Shown: positions 1 through 12,431 of the stretch, piece after piece
How positions within the stretch are numbered: position 1 is the stretch's first letter
Layout of the letters: every line of letters begins with the position of its first letter
Assembly: GCF_905475395.1 (NCBI RefSeq)
Contig: NC_058339.1
Span: 5,030,001-5,094,000 of the forward strand
Reading direction: 5' to 3'
DNA: 64,000 nucleotides
Source of the DNA: Chrysoperla carnea
Lineage: Eukaryota > Arthropoda > Insecta > Neuroptera > Chrysopidae
Position numbers and translations under genes: made by a program
The notes under the pieces: generated by a model
Database searches by the model: none
What the model saw: the letters and a program-made list of their open reading frames with translations, nothing else
Told to the model about the DNA's origin: nothing

Positions 1-136
1 TTTTTTTATTGAACCGAAATCTGGGTAGATGACTATAACAACATTTGAAAGTTAAATTAAAATTAATAAAAAAAATTATAAACATTCAAAGATTGTTAAC
101 ACTTACAATCACACCATGAATAACACGGCAAGACTC

Positions 137-235
137 TATTTGCACCGTGCATGAGTTTTATTTTAGGGAGGAACCACAGTAACGAGCATACTTTATTAAT
201 ATGCTTGTATGAATGGACTTATAAGTCTTTGGATT
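137..235 (+). repeat. Short dispersed repeat, copy 1
   Basis: This stretch resembles 62238-62340 (same strand) and, in reverse, about 8020-8130. The shared core is a CGTGCATGAGTTTTATTT block followed by a run ending near ACTTTATTAATAT. No coding potential is visible. The class is unknown; the copy near 62.3 kb ends in TATACAGGGTGT, a common end sequence of small insect elements. Confidence 0.45.
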
Positions 236-253
236 TAAATAAGCAAATTGTTA

Positions 254-640
254 TTATACCATGTATATTATATATGAAATATGTCAAGGTAAACAAAGTT
301 TAATCCCAAGTTTGTAACGCTTAAAAATATTCATGCTAACAAAAAAATTTTGATATAGGTGTTCATAAAATCAGCTAATTAGTTCATTTTCGGCTGTAAA
401 AAGATATCAAGCTGAAATTTTTATAGTGTGTTCAAGACGTAAAAAGTTACGTCGAGTTCGTAAATGGCGAAAATTATATAGTATGTATGGGAATATAAGT
501 TATGTGTGGATATCTAAGAGTGGCAGTAGAGTATCTTTCTTTATTTACATGACGTAAAAAACAAACGATTCCATTATCAACACTGCCTATACATAGTATT
601 TCAACAATTAACGCAGTCAATTTATTGTTTTCACTTGTTT
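254..640 (+). repeat. Dispersed repeat family A, diverged copy
   Basis: This is a diverged, internally shortened copy of the element seen better at 17039-17612 and 58334-58986. It shares the start TATACCATGTATAT, the block CCCAAGTTTGTAACGCTTAA, and the end block with ATACATAGTATTTCAACAATTAAC. The near-terminal TATACCATGTAT and TATACATGGTAT of the fuller copies are inverted relative to each other, suggesting a small non-autonomous DNA element. No protein is encoded. Confidence 0.65.
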
Positions 641-1323
641 TTCAATAATTTGTTTTAAAACGCATGATTTATTGCAAACTTTCTATAGATAACAGCGCTG
701 CGGTCGATTTAGTTGTCCCCTCCACATACTTTACTCCTTGCCAATAAAGATGTTGTTTAGTATTCACACCTGCTTTTTTATTGGAACAATTTCCTTTATA
801 ATAAATATTGCTCAAGGTCGAAACAAGAAAAACATAAATAAAAATGTTTTATTTGTTCACTAATGACATAACATATTAACCTTCATTTAAAATTCATTAA
901 ACAATTCTTCACTCCTGTTTGTAAATGAATGGTTGCTTACAAACATATAAACTTTTTTTTTTTTTTAAATATCACATAATAAGTACATATTGATTTTGAA
1001 TTAATCAGTGGTGACCATATACAAATACTATATTTTGTTATTTTCTAAATGAATGTGGCAAATCCAATTTTCACACGCAAAAATCACATAAAATTGATGA
1101 ATGAGTTTGAACGGTCAACAAACACTCATGGTCGTACGTACTAATAAGTAATTAAATGCATACAATAATTATAAACACTTAAAAATAATGAGTCCTGTTG
1201 ATATGACGTTTATGGAACAGACCATGTATTTACTACTAAATCGGAATTTATTTAAATAAATTTTTTAATTCACGGAATAAATTAGTCTTGAAGTCATTTA
1301 AACATGCGTCTTGAACTTTGGTC

Positions 1324-1548
1324 TAGGGATTATTTGAAAACCCTTTCAAACGTAACAAATGGAAAGTTCCTGCTGCTACCGAAATCGGTGACGTCGTACT
1401 AATCAAAGAGAATCAATCCTCACCTCTAGGCTGGCCCATAGGACGCGTAAGGAGACTTCATTTGTCCCCCAACGGCGCACCTCGCGTTACCGCTTTTAAA
1501 CTTGCCAAGCAGGAAATAAAAACCAGGCGATCGCAAAGCTATTCATAA
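1324..1548 (+). pseudogene. BEL/Pao-like retrotransposon integrase tail (fragment)
   Basis: Frame 1 from just after the TAG at 1324 reads about 73 codons to a TAA at 1546-1548. It contains GDVVLIKENQSSPLGWPIGR followed by V..LHLSPNGAPRVTAF. This matches the pattern GDLVLIK(E/D)...P..W.(L/I)GRV...HPG.DG.VR at the C-terminus of BEL/Pao polyproteins (the region after the integrase, DUF5641). The usual closing K..(V)..L..LP block seems to lie in another frame, implying a frameshift. Only the last piece of pol is present, with no LTR visible. Its GC content is well above the surroundings, as expected for an inserted coding fragment. Confidence 0.65.
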
Positions 1549-1586
1549 TTATCGCTGCCCTCATTGTCAGGTCTATCAAAATCTTC

Positions 1587-1903
1587 AGAGCCTAAATGGC
1601 CGAGCGGTCTAAGGCGTTTGCCTTGGACTGTTTGTCCATTTAGATTTAGGTTGCGGGTTCGAATGCCGGCAGCGGCAGTGTGAATAATTTATAATTAATG
1701 GGAGTGCAGAATTGATCACATTGTCGTCGCTTGGATAAGAATGAAGTAACCGACTCCACCCACATCAAAATGTAATTGTAAATATGTTTGTAATTAAATA
1801 AATAAAGATTAACAAATAATGATGTGGGTGGCCTCTGTTATAGGCGTATATGTCAGAGAAACGAAGGTTAAACCCCATAATTATTATTATTATTATTATT
1901 ATT
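1587..1903 (+). repeat. tRNA-derived SINE with ATT tail
   Basis: The head carries pol III promoter boxes of a leucine-type tRNA: an A box, TGGCCGAGCGGTCTAAGG, at about 1597-1614, and a B box, GGTTCGAATGCC, at about 1656-1667. The body is unrelated to a tRNA and the element ends in (ATT)n at 1880-1903. The acceptor stem does not pair, so this is not a working tRNA. Flanks AAAATCTTC (1578-1586) and AAAACCTTC (1904-1912) look like a 9-bp target duplication with one change. It sits immediately after the BEL/Pao remnant. Confidence 0.7.
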
Positions 1904-2049
1904 AAAACCTTCCTTTCTTTTTTAGTTTTATTTTTTTGGCAATGGCAAATTTTGCCAAATTTGGGAGAAATATTTAAAAAAAATTTGAAAAGACATCATT
2001 TTTCACGAAAACTAAAAACAGGATTGGCTTCATATTTTGGTTAGCCTTT

Positions 2050-4390
2050 CATATTAAACGAATAATAGACTGTCAATTTTTGGAAAGTTTGTCATTAAAC
2101 TGAATTATAAAATAAAATCTGTATACACTTTAGCTGCCAAAAAAAAAAGTTAATTTTTTTTCGGAACGCCAAGGTGGTATAACCTCTTAATTCGCATAAA
2201 TAAGGACGAACCCATTGGTATCACTTTGTTCCTATCTAACAATTATTTGATAATCTATTTACTTATGAATAATATATTTCTCATAATATTAATGTAGTAA
2301 TAAGATCGGATCGTCCAGAAACGAATTCCACATAAATGAAGATAATAATAACATTACATAGTAATGTTTGTCTATACAGAGTGGCTTTTTAAAGTTGACA
2401 TTTGCTTGAAACTAAATAAATACGAAAAATGTGAATTTCAAAGGCACACACCTTATACCAACATTGAATTCGATCTATGTTTACAGGTTCAATTAGAACC
2501 TCACTCTGGTTTATAACTGACAAACATTAGATGGGCGCTTTAAATTAGAAAGTTGTTCTTTATAAAAACGTAAAAATTATGTGTATGAAGCTAGAGCTTT
2601 TTGTGTTTTTGTTCATTCAATTTGAACAAAAATGATCTTTATAGAAAATCAAACCATTTTTATTGGGTTTATTGTGAATTTTTTTTCGATAGAAACAGGC
2701 TTCACAGAAACCTAGGCTTCACAGAAACATTGATATATATTTCATATGTACAGGGTATAAAAATAGAGTGATTAACTGTATCCTGACTGCATTTTTAATG
2801 CGAATATACAATTCATCAGTTTTTTACGGAACCGTAATAAAATATATTATTAAAAGTTGATCTCTTTTATATTCATTTTATACAAATATAATCCAACACA
2901 TTACATTTTGTAGTTTATTTTTAGAAGAAAGAGTATATGAGAGATGTATATGAAGTAATAATAATCCAAACTTCTTCCGTATACTTCCTAGTCGGTGGTA
3001 TAACTATAAGAAGTCGAATATTCTTTATAAAAGTATGAAAAGAGTATGGAAGGGATATTATTTCATACAGAGTGTCCTTTTCCAAACGTACTAAGTACAG
3101 TGTAGATATAGTGCACCTCAATATCTGATTGGGTATAGATGTCGTGACGTATTGAATTTCTAAAACAATTACCTATTACAGTCCACGGGACGGCATACTT
3201 TTTGTTTAATGAGCAAACCATAAATGACACTTCTTGCAAGTGATTTCTTTTTGGCGAGTCTACCAGTCTTTCTCCCTACTAATTTTTTTTTCGAAAGTAG
3301 CGAAGCGAAGTGCTTGTTGTAACAGAAGTAAGTAGGAACAAGACTTGCTCACTAGGAATTTAATTTTTGGGTCTTGTAAACCGCAAGAAGAGGAACAAAA
3401 GTTTAAATGTGAAATTGTTTCATATAAAAAAGTAAACAACTTTTGTTTGAAACGTTTTATCGTTGTAACAAAAATTTAGTACCCTTTTTCTCAAAACCTA
3501 TGAAACATAGTAAGTTTAAAGTTTGTAGTTAGCTTGATTGAACTTTATTTCACACGAAACTAGTGGATACTTTTTAAAGCAAGTGGATACTTTGATCCAT
3601 TTTTGTGAATCCCTAGAAAGGGCATCTGAACCTACCTGCTGAAATCATTCGTAGCCCTACACAAGATAACATTCAAAGGAAACATTAAACGAACGTATGT
3701 TTCTAAAACGATTACAATGAACTTTCTTATCATTTTTGCAAATTCCACCCAATATGTTTAAGGATATGCAGAAAATAGAACCAAAATATTATCTATGAGA
3801 GATAATACGTCATGTTATATACATATAATATAACAATATAATATATGCATACATATCATATCATATCATACAAATACTGATGTTTATTCCGTAGATCTTG
3901 ATAAATGGACCTTTGGGGATATGTGTTGCGCCCAACTGACTACCTTAAATGTATATACCGACATGTAACTGAAGTAAATATAATACAAACAGAATATCAT
4001 TCGGGATATTACTAATTAAATTTTGTTTGCAATAACCATACCATACCAGACCATATAGTTCTAATTATTATTTTATATTAAATAACATATATACTTTGTA
4101 ATTTAATAAATTGAATGGACGGACGTAACAGAATGGACAGACACCATGGATGGTATGTGGACCACAATCATTATATGGTTTCATAAAAGTTTTTATAGCA
4201 TGATTGAATCTTTAATTAAATTTCAATAGGCCTATCTTTAATACAAAATGTATATAAACATAACACAGAGAAATTAAATAATGTATGTTTTATTAAAATT
4301 TTCAATTTAAAATCAAATTAAAGAAAAAAAGTTAGGCATATTAATTCGACATAATGCTTTATATATAAACAAACGTCTGTGATTCAAAAA
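2050..4390. other. Gene-free AT-rich stretch
   Basis: No exon, RNA gene or intact element can be supported. About 3363-3470 is a fragment of repeat family A (GGGTCTTGTAAACCG then AACAAAAGTTTAAATGT, and AACAACTTTTGTTTGAAAC). A short ATCAT-rich microsatellite lies near 3855-3870. Small reading frames here have no recognisable protein. Confidence 0.5.
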
Positions 4391-4397
4391 TATATAC

Positions 4398-4630
4398 TGC
4401 TAGCTGTACCCTGTCACGCTTCGCTGTGGGACACTATGATTGCATGTAGATAGATGAGAAGTGTCTAGTAAATTTTATGAAGTTTGATAAACCCCCGATA
4501 AAAGAGTTTTGAACTTTAAAACGAATGAAATGATTTTCATATAACTTACAGTTTTTTAATGTACATATTATATCGTGCCTTCTTTTGGTACCAGACTAGG
4601 ATATATTTTTTAATTATTCTTATACACTAT
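4398..4630 (+). repeat. Dispersed repeat family B, copy 1
   Basis: Starts TGCTAGCTGTACCCTG and runs through TCTAGTAAATTTTATGAA, GATAAACCC, and ACTTACAGTTTTTTAATGTA to TACCAGACT. The same order of blocks recurs at 9097-9275. The opening TAGCTGTACCC is common at the ends of insect dispersed elements. The class is not determined. Confidence 0.6.
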
Positions 4631-4634
4631 CACA

Positions 4635-4985
4635 GTACACTGGCTGGGCGGCAAGCATGCTGAACGCTTAGGCCTGGTAGTGTATCACGACTACTGCAGG
4701 ATCTGTCACAGTGGTGAAAAGAAGGAGACAATGTCTCATCTTCTCTGTCACTGCCCAGCTCTTGTCATGAAGAGATGGGCTTACTTGAGCCAGCCTCTAT
4801 TTGACGATCTCTCCAACCTAAAGTCAGTCGACGTCAAAGTCCTCCTGCTGTTCTTAAACAGCTCCAAATGGTTCATAGAGTAGTGGCCGAGGATAGGCCA
4901 ACCCTTTTACGGTATAACAACGGATCCTATGGTCTAAATGTGTCCCATTCCAGGACAGCCACTCTAACCTAACCTAACCTATAAA
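4635..4985 (+). pseudogene. Non-LTR retrotransposon ORF2 C-terminus and 3' tail
   Basis: The reading frame through 4683-4880 encodes the C-terminal cysteine-histidine region of a LINE ORF2: HDYCRICHSGEKKETMSHLL then CHCPALVMKRW, that is C-x2-C...H-x4-C. Upstream codons read GGKHAERLGL, the usual lead-in. A stop follows ...SSKWFIE. The 3' tail ends in three copies of AACCT (4966-4981), equal to the insect telomeric TTAGG repeat read on the other strand. Only the extreme 3' end is present, as expected for a 5'-truncated insertion. A minus-strand copy of the same family is at about 22640-23155. The exact clade (R1, Jockey or LOA type) needs a phylogeny. Confidence 0.8.
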
Positions 4986-5509
4986 AAGAATAAGAAATAA
5001 GAATAAGCTGACACTGTCGATCATTCTTAAGTTTTGTTTATTTTGAATTTTGTGTAAAGACAAGATATGCAGCCAACAATATGCTTATTTGTCTGACATG
5101 ATACTTAGACCACTGAATTTAAAACTGACTAGATCTGAAACCACCCACATAATAATGTTTTAGAATAGAAAATAGAATATTTGTTCTTATACTTCCAATT
5201 TGGTTCAAATATTTATATAATTCTGTTTTATTTTACTTAAAAACTTTTGCATCTTCATAAATTTTTATTTTATAGTTGTAGGAGTGTATAACTTCTTATT
5301 ATAAAGTTAAATATTTATTTAAGTTGAAGAAAAATCTGAAAGAAATTCTAATTTTTATAACTTACTATTTTATTTCTTTGAATATTGATAAAGTTTTTTA
5401 GTCACCACTTAAATTAGATCAGTTCGGTCTTCCTTTGGGTTGTCTCCTAAAAAGTATTTTTATTAAAATTTATAATTTACGACTAAAAAAAAGTATATAC
5501 ATATCAAAT

Positions 5510-5830
5510 ATGGAGGAAGCGATGGGAAAGTCAGGACGCCACAACCTTACCATGCATTGTCATCCAAACTAGGTGTGCATGCAAAATTTCAGCTCAATCG
5601 GAAACCGGGAAGTGAATCAAATTTGACTTGCAAGGATTTGATTACAGACATATGGAGTAAATTATTACTTCCATATTATTGCTGTAGCCTATTTTGGCCG
5701 CGGATACCGCATTGCGTAATTCCGCACGGATGGAGCTAGTTGTTTTATATTATGTATGTTTCATTGCTCTTTTCATTCACAGCTCACGACGAGCTATAAA
5801 AATAAATATTTGCCGTATATTTAGTCCTTT
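5510..5830 (+). repeat. Dispersed repeat, probable LINE 3' tail
   Basis: Contains CATGCAAAATTTCAGCTCAA, CGGAAACCGGGAAG and TTGCAAGGATTTGATTACAG, then a GC-rich piece with CCGCATTGCG and CTCACGACGAGCT. The first blocks are typical of RTE-like LINE 3' untranslated tails in insects (recognition from memory, not a search). The GC-rich piece has a relative near 8760-8800. Reading frames across it are not genes. Confidence 0.4.
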
Positions 5831-5979
5831 TCAAAACATACAAACAAATCAAAGGATTAAATACACAATTTATATGCAATACTATTTATTATCTGTGTAT
5901 GGATCCATAAAACTTTTCGAATTAACACACAACAGATATTATAATAGATATCGAAAATTGGAAAACTCTACATAGAATA

Positions 5980-8900
5980 CATATATAATACCAGGTGCAA
6001 CAAAAAGTAGGTTGAATAACAAATTACTTTCTAGATTCCTTCTTAAATACACAATTCAACAATTATAACGAAATAATTTTTATTCGGAAATGGTTAAAAG
6101 GTACTCTTGATTCAGGTGTCAAGTCGACCCCTGGTACTTTTTCGAAGTGTGCAGTAATTAAAATGGTGGTATACTTAAACTGGTAAATTTGAAAAATATG
6201 CAAAATTTCGGAAAAAACTTAAAAGTTACATTTTGACGATTTTTAATTATTGTGAAAACAAAATTTGCAGATGGGGGGCATCATTTTCTGTCATCATATT
6301 GCCCCTTGTTCACGGGGTTACTTTAATAATTAATTCAGATCCTAAATGGTAAGAGATATAATATTACTTTCAATTAGAAAGTTGATCATCATAGATCACT
6401 TGTAAACTTAACGCCGTTTTTACATTTCACAAACATTTATTAGTGCCAGAAAATGTATGTAATTGTTAGAATGCCTGTTTCGGTTTTATACTTGTTACAT
6501 TCTGTATTGAATATTAGAGATATGTTCAATACAAAATCAAATCAACTTGTGTTCAATATTAAAATTTAATATTCAAATAGGATATTATAAACTTATTGCA
6601 GGATACATAAAGAAAATTTAATTAAAAGTCCTTTAACTCGCCCATCATTCGTTGCATAATATCTTTGTATCTAAATAATGTATATAAGCATGTTAGTCTA
6701 GCCTGCGTCTACATTTTTCGGGCCAAAACCAAAATACAGGAAATCAAAACACTTCAAAACTGGTTTATTTAGTGTTTTTCTGCATTTGAATTATCTTTTC
6801 TATGGTTACTTGATGATCTTGTTACCTAAACACCTAGCTATTTGAAGTCTGAACACCGAGCGCCTCAAGCTTTTACGAATAGTCAGGTATGAGTGACTCG
6901 TAGATAAAATAATTTTCTTTTTTTTAATACAATAAAAGCTTGTATTAAGTATTGAAAAGTATTTTTTTATTAAAATTTTTAAAGAAAATAATGAAAATAA
7001 AATATAAATTGATTGAAGTTTTCCAATCAATCTCAGATAAATTAATTTTAAATAAATGTACACCTTTTTAAATAAGGGTACAAAAATTAATCAAATCACT
7101 TAGAAAAGGATTAAGAATTGTTATTAGTAAAAGTAATTGGATTTACTATAACTTATGTGCTACCTAATAGTAACGATGTTCGTAACATTTTCTAGAAAAC
7201 GAATCGAACAAAGATAGATGATATTTGATTTTATACATCGGATATAGTCAATATGTTTACAGGATGCTACAGTAATATAATAACGGAAATTTTTTTTATA
7301 TTTTTTAAAATTATGTTTAATTGAAAAAGAAATAAGAGTTAAATAAATTAATAAAAAACACGCTTTTGTAACTAGCTGAACTAAAAAGCAGGAAATCATT
7401 TCTATAACCTTAATTTACAGGTATAATTTTCTGTTATCAATAACAGAACACCCTGTATATATGTATGTATACCGGAAACGTTTGATGCGTATTTAACATA
7501 CTGCGGTTGTTTAGTTTACGATGAATATATAATACTAAAACCGTATCACATGGTTTGACTTGTAAACATAGTGTTGTCAACAATAAATAATGTGTCAATG
7601 TTATATGTGTGGGATATTGACACCGTGCGTAGTCATAGTAGAGAGAATCAGTTCGACAGCAACGCTTCCAGTGGATAATTTTGGCGATAGAGAAGGCTGT
7701 TATGAGTAATTTTCAACATGTAAATAATATAATAAATTTTTTTAAATTATTGAAAATTCCAGCTTTATAACTATTTTCGTTTTTGAGTTATCGTATTTAC
7801 GGACGAAGACACGGGCAGACGGACGAACAACTGTATCATTAATATTTCTAAGTGTTACAAACTTGGGACTAAAATTAGTATACTTTGAAATTAAATTTCA
7901 TATATACAGGGTATAATATCAATTAATTAAAAATTGGGAAAATAAGATAATAATATTTGTTAAGTATAAATTAATATAATTACTTATTTAAACTTGTTAA
8001 AACAAATTAATAAACACTTCATAGACATATATGCCCATCTATACAATTATATTAAGAAAGTAGTACATTGTAACCATGTAAACGCGTGAAATAAAACTCA
8101 TGCACTGTGCGAATAGGTACAAAGATGATTGTTATATGGATTACATGAATTTGTTAAATTTTAATTGAACACTGTGTATATCATTATATTGGCCTGGTAT
8201 AACTATAACTCTCTTCAATACCTCCACCATCATCATCGCATAAATATAGATTTGTAATTCTAATCGATTTTATTAGTAAAACATTAATTACTCTATATGG
8301 GAAATTATTCTCGAATATCTTTCCAACTAATATGTTCGAGTAAAATCAACTAGAAATAATTGTTTTTTTTTTTCATTTATAATATTTTTGTTGATTTATT
8401 ATTTATTTATTTTCATATTTCTTCTGGGTTTAACGAAGTTTGATTTCGGAGAGTTTTAATTATGATTTTCGTTTATTCAAAATACATCAAGAGTCAAAAA
8501 TCCTCAATATTCGTAATATCAGGGCCGTTACGAGGGTACACAGCACTTATAGCAATCTCTGTTCTATTCGCTATAATTTACATATTTTATACCATGTATA
8601 TGTCGCAGCCAACTTAATTAGCCTTTTAGTTTACTTAATGGTGCCGTTCAACTTGCGGCCTGAATATATTCAGCAATTCAATCAAACAGCTAGGCAAATG
8701 ACTTGAAAAGAAAGTAAATTTTTGTATCACTTATATATTATTTCTTTTGCTTATTTTTAGCCACGGGTACCGCAATGCGGAATTTCGCACGGGTCGAGAT
8801 TGAATCCTTTGCTAATCAAGTCAGCCTCCAGCCTCACTTCAGCTCTTGGCTTCAGAATTCGCGTCTTTAATTCATGTATACATGTACTAACTCCTTTCTT

Positions 8901-9090
8901 CTAATTAAATTTATGATACTCATTTATAGGTTTTAATTATACCTGTGCTTCTCATTACGTGAGTTATTAGGTCACTTTATTCGACATCGTAGAATGTATA
9001 TTTTATACCTGTGGGCATCTATGGTATAATAAATATTTTTATTGTGTGTTGTACTAATAATTTAAAGTATAGTGTTATTATTATTATTAT
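5980..9090. other. Gene-free stretch with repeat fragments
   Basis: No gene is supported. Fragments seen are: 6836-6960, related to 11200-11350; 7779-7920, a reversed, internally deleted piece of family A (reverse complement contains AGTCCCAAGTTTGTAACAC); 8020-8130, a reversed copy of the short repeat at 137-235; and 8755-8800, the GC-rich CCACGGGTACCGCAATGCGG piece related to 5690-5735. The 88-codon frame at 8440-8706 has no recognisable domain. Confidence 0.5.
6836..6960 (+). repeat. Dispersed repeat family C, copy 1
   Basis: Shares GCGCCTCAAGCTTTTACGAA, GTATGAGTGACTC and a following AT tract with TTAGTACAAT-like ends with 11200-11350. In the other copy the GTCACTCATACACG block also occurs inverted on the left, so the full element is a small foldback. 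Confidence 0.5.
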
Positions 9091-9096
9091 TATTAC

Positions 9097-9275
9097 TAGC
9101 TGTACTCTGCCACGGCTAGTGGGAGAAGTATCTAGTAAATTTTATGAACTTGGATAAACCCATGATAAAAGAGTTAAAAACTTTTAAACAGCTGAATTAA
9201 TTTTCACCTAACTTACAGTTTTTTAATGTACACATCATACTCTTTTATTTATTACCAGACTTGGATATATTTAAA
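9097..9275 (+). repeat. Dispersed repeat family B, copy 2
   Basis: Shares with 4398-4630 the blocks CTAGCTGTAC, TCTAGTAAATTTTATGAA, ACTTACAGTTTTTTAATGTA and CAGACTTGGATATATTT. It is shorter and diverged. An (ATT) microsatellite directly precedes it (9075-9096), which could be the tail of a neighbouring copy. Confidence 0.55.
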
Positions 9276-10209
9276 TATATTCGAACATTCAAACAATACA
9301 CAAACGAACATAGCATTTTTATATAGATTATAGATATTATTATTTATAATGTACACATGTTACGTGGTTAAAAACTTTTGTTATATAATGTTTACGACAC
9401 AATATATTCATTAAAGTTTACTATATGCGTCGTATAACAACAAAATTATCGCGATCATCGGGCCCAAAAACCTCTGAGTGAACTTTTTTTGTCCAATTTG
9501 TTGAATATTTACAGAATGTTGCTGTTTTGCGGGAGATGAATAACCCAAAGAGGGGGAGGATATCCAAATTCTAACTTCGGGATTGTGTTCAGTGACCCCA
9601 AAAACCCCAGGAGGAGGGGTTTTAAAATTTTCAAAAATCACCTCAGAAATGGATTCTAATATTTGGCCCATAGCAATGGCCAAACTTTCTAACGGCACAC
9701 TGTTAGATGTAGATTTTGATATATGGACCTTCCCGTGCATTTTTTTAAAAAAATTGGCCCTATAGGTCGAGGTACAAAAAAATTTTACACTTTTTTCGAC
9801 AAAACTGATCCGTCTAAGACGTCCTGACAAAAAAATAATTAATTATCCTGTTTTATCTTGTAATCTAGATATTAAAATTAAAAATAAAATGTGGTACATA
9901 AACTTAGAAATTCGGAAGTGAAAAAAAAAATACAGCACAGTTGAATAGCAGCTTATTATAAAAAGAATACTTACTTTGTTTGTATTTATGATCTAATTAG
10001 TTATAATTTTATTATTTCTTTTATTTACAGTTGTATTCTACGGCTACGGTACCAACATCACATCTACCTGGGGGTTGGAGACAATAAATAAATGGTGGTT
10101 ACAGTACGGATATTATTAATGATAAAAAGTGGTAGAAATAACACTTGTAATCATTAAATATTATAGTATTATGTAATGCTGGCATATACATTTAAACGTC
10201 TTATTATAA
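9276..10209. other. Intergenic stretch upstream of Hs3st-A
   Basis: About 9540-9770 has higher GC and contains TGTTCAGTGACCCCAAAAAC, nearly repeated near 48108-48128, so it is a dispersed repeat rather than a gene despite a 139-codon minus-strand frame. At 10011-10030 a pyrimidine-rich run ends in TTTACAG, a good splice acceptor. The following GC-richer 40 bases could be a 5' untranslated exon of Hs3st-A, but nothing else supports this. No TATA box or initiator can be assigned. Confidence 0.35.
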
Positions 10210-10298
10210 ATGGCTACCACAGGTGCAACAGAAATGATGCGCGTCGCTTCACAAGCACGACGCCAATGTCCACAAAATCCATTACATTTAGATATTTT
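10210..10298 (+). CDS. Hs3st-A: Hs3st-A, proposed first coding exon
   Basis: An ATG in a good context (TAAATGG) opens 29 codons reading MATTGATEMMRVASQARRQC and onward. They end in DI plus two bases of the next codon at TT|GTAAGT, a strong donor. Joined to the strong acceptor before 15559, the split codon becomes TTA and the frame continues WLPRAA straight into the ATG at 15578 with no stop. Base composition is coding-like compared with the AT-rich flanks. It adds 36 residues to the cytoplasmic N-terminus of a type II Golgi protein. I do not recognise this segment from a family alignment, so the case rests on splice sites, phase and composition. An in-frame ATG ATG pair lies at 10234-10239. 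Confidence 0.5.
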
Positions 10299-11199
10299 GT
10301 AAGTATTTCTTTTTTTTATTCTAATTCTATAATACCTACTGAAAATAATAATTAAAGGAAATAATAAATTGGAGATTATTTTAATTTTTTTAGCATTATT
10401 TAAACAACTTCTCAGTAAAAAAAGGCCCACGTCGCATTTAAAAACTCTACTAAACTATAATAAATAAAAACATTGACTAAATAGTGGAAAGGCGACTATC
10501 TCGGTTTATTGATGCAGATTTTAAAATTAGAATCTTAATGCTTCAAAATGCTTTAAATTTCGATGAGAGAGCATTTTTCACGGATATACAGCTATTATAA
10601 CAGCTAAACAATACGTCCCCAAAACTTCGAACCACTTTTTTTGTGCTCCAAAAATAATTTTATTTACTGTGAATAAATTCCATGTAGAACAAATTCGAAG
10701 GCCCAACACACACAAAGCACAAAGTTTTAATCGTTTCTGCTTAAAAATGTGTCAAAGCTATAAAAGAAAATGAATATAATTATTTTTTTTAAACGAATAA
10801 AATTGAATAATCTTTACCATTCAGCACAAAAAAATTATCTTACGTCAGTTAATTTTGGTTACGTCTGCGTCTTATTGTTTAATAAATTTAATTTATTAAA
10901 AGTTGTATTGCTCGCTGATAATTTCTAACTAATTCAAAAAAGTAAAAATAATTTAAACTTTCGTGTGTTGTACAATTCAATTTTAAAATAATAAATTCAA
11001 ATCATCTAAAATCAACTTTTCTCTATAACTTTAAACAAAATCGGCAAAATGTAATAAGGTTACTCTGTGTTGTTAAGGTTATTCACTACAAAAAAATAAT
11101 CCAGTGAGATTTAGATTCGAGAGTTCTTTTATTTGCATATTCAAGATTTGATCGTGACGAACACACCCGGTAACTGACTGGCGTAGTAAAAAGTAGAAA

Positions 11200-11350
11200 T
11201 AAGTCACTCATACACGACTATTTTTAAAAGCTTATGGCGCTCAATTTAAAATACCAAGAATGAGTGGAAGCTTTTACGAATAATCGTGTATGGGTGACTC
11301 ATATAATTTTTTTTTCTATTTTTAGTACAATTAAAGTTTGTCCCTTCTTT
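11200..11350 (+). repeat. Dispersed repeat family C, copy 2
   Basis: Contains the inverted pair GTCACTCATACACGACTATT (left) and AATAATCGTGTATGGGTGAC (right) with AAAAGCTT inside each arm, plus TTTTTAGTACAATTAAAGTT on the right. Only the right half is present in the copy at 6836-6960. Confidence 0.55.
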
Positions 11351-12431
11351 ATTTGCAGCGCTTACGATAAAAAATGGTATTTCCAAAAAGCTACAATAAA
11401 TATAAAATCTAAGACAATATAAATACATTACAGAAATGGAAGATATAGCCGCATCTGTGATAGACAAGTCAATCAAAAAATGCCGAAAGTTTTTCGTTTA
11501 AAATTTTATCTTATTTATATCCTATATATGTACTTCGTATTTATTTATTTTTATTTTTTCAACGAAGTTTTTCTTTTTTTAATAAAATATTTAATTTGTC
11601 TACAAAAGTTTTTAGTACCCTTAAGGGATCCTCTGCAAATGAAAAACAAAAAAAATTAAATCTACTAAAAGTAAAAATCGAATGTTTTCATTCTGATTTC
11701 TTATTAAATAATTTATTCAAAATACGAAAAAAGAAAAATATATTCTCCGATGACATGCGTAGATTGAAATGTATTTAGATCTTTTCATGAAACCCTGTGA
11801 AATGTTCTTGCTGTGAAAAAACCAATATCACATTATCATCCGTAAAAAACATACTATCAAAAAGGAGCAGTTTAAAAAAAAAGCACTTTTAGTCATTAAT
11901 ACTTTAAGTTTTACAAAAAGAATCCATGAAACGCTAAAATTTAAACCTCGAATTTCCTGAAAGTCATACAAACCTATAAAATACATTTTGAAATCACGAG
12001 AAAACAGTGTTTTCTCGCAAAGTTTCGATCGGATTTGATTTCAACTAGTCTCAATTTTTTTTGTTTTTTTATTAAAATGTGTTCTTTTACCCTTATTTTT
12101 TAAGTATTTTAACTACTATTCTCCGAATTATCACGTTGAAAAACCGGACAGTCTAATTTTTTTTTGTTCAGTATGAAAATTGTCAGCCCGTATTATTTAT
12201 TATTGAATATATGCCAGTTAAGTTAAAAAGTAGTACAACAAAGTAAAAACTAAATACAACAAAATCAATGAATTTGAATTGAACAACCAAATTATAAACC
12301 GAAACTTACCATACCATACGATACCAGATCATACTACGAAAAGTAGTTCTTTTAAATTGAAAAACTTTCTAAATTTAAGGAATACTTTTGATTCTTGTTT
12401 TTTCTTTCAATTTTCAAAAATAATGTCTTGT

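Noticed and set aside
1591..1680. Functional tRNA-Leu
   Set aside because: A and B boxes are good, but the acceptor stem does not pair and the sequence continues into a SINE body with an (ATT) tail.
9411..9830. 139-codon minus-strand reading frame
   Set aside because: It has no recognisable domain. It overlaps a dispersed sequence (TGTTCAGTGACCCCAAAAAC) seen again near 48.1 kb, so it is repeat-derived.
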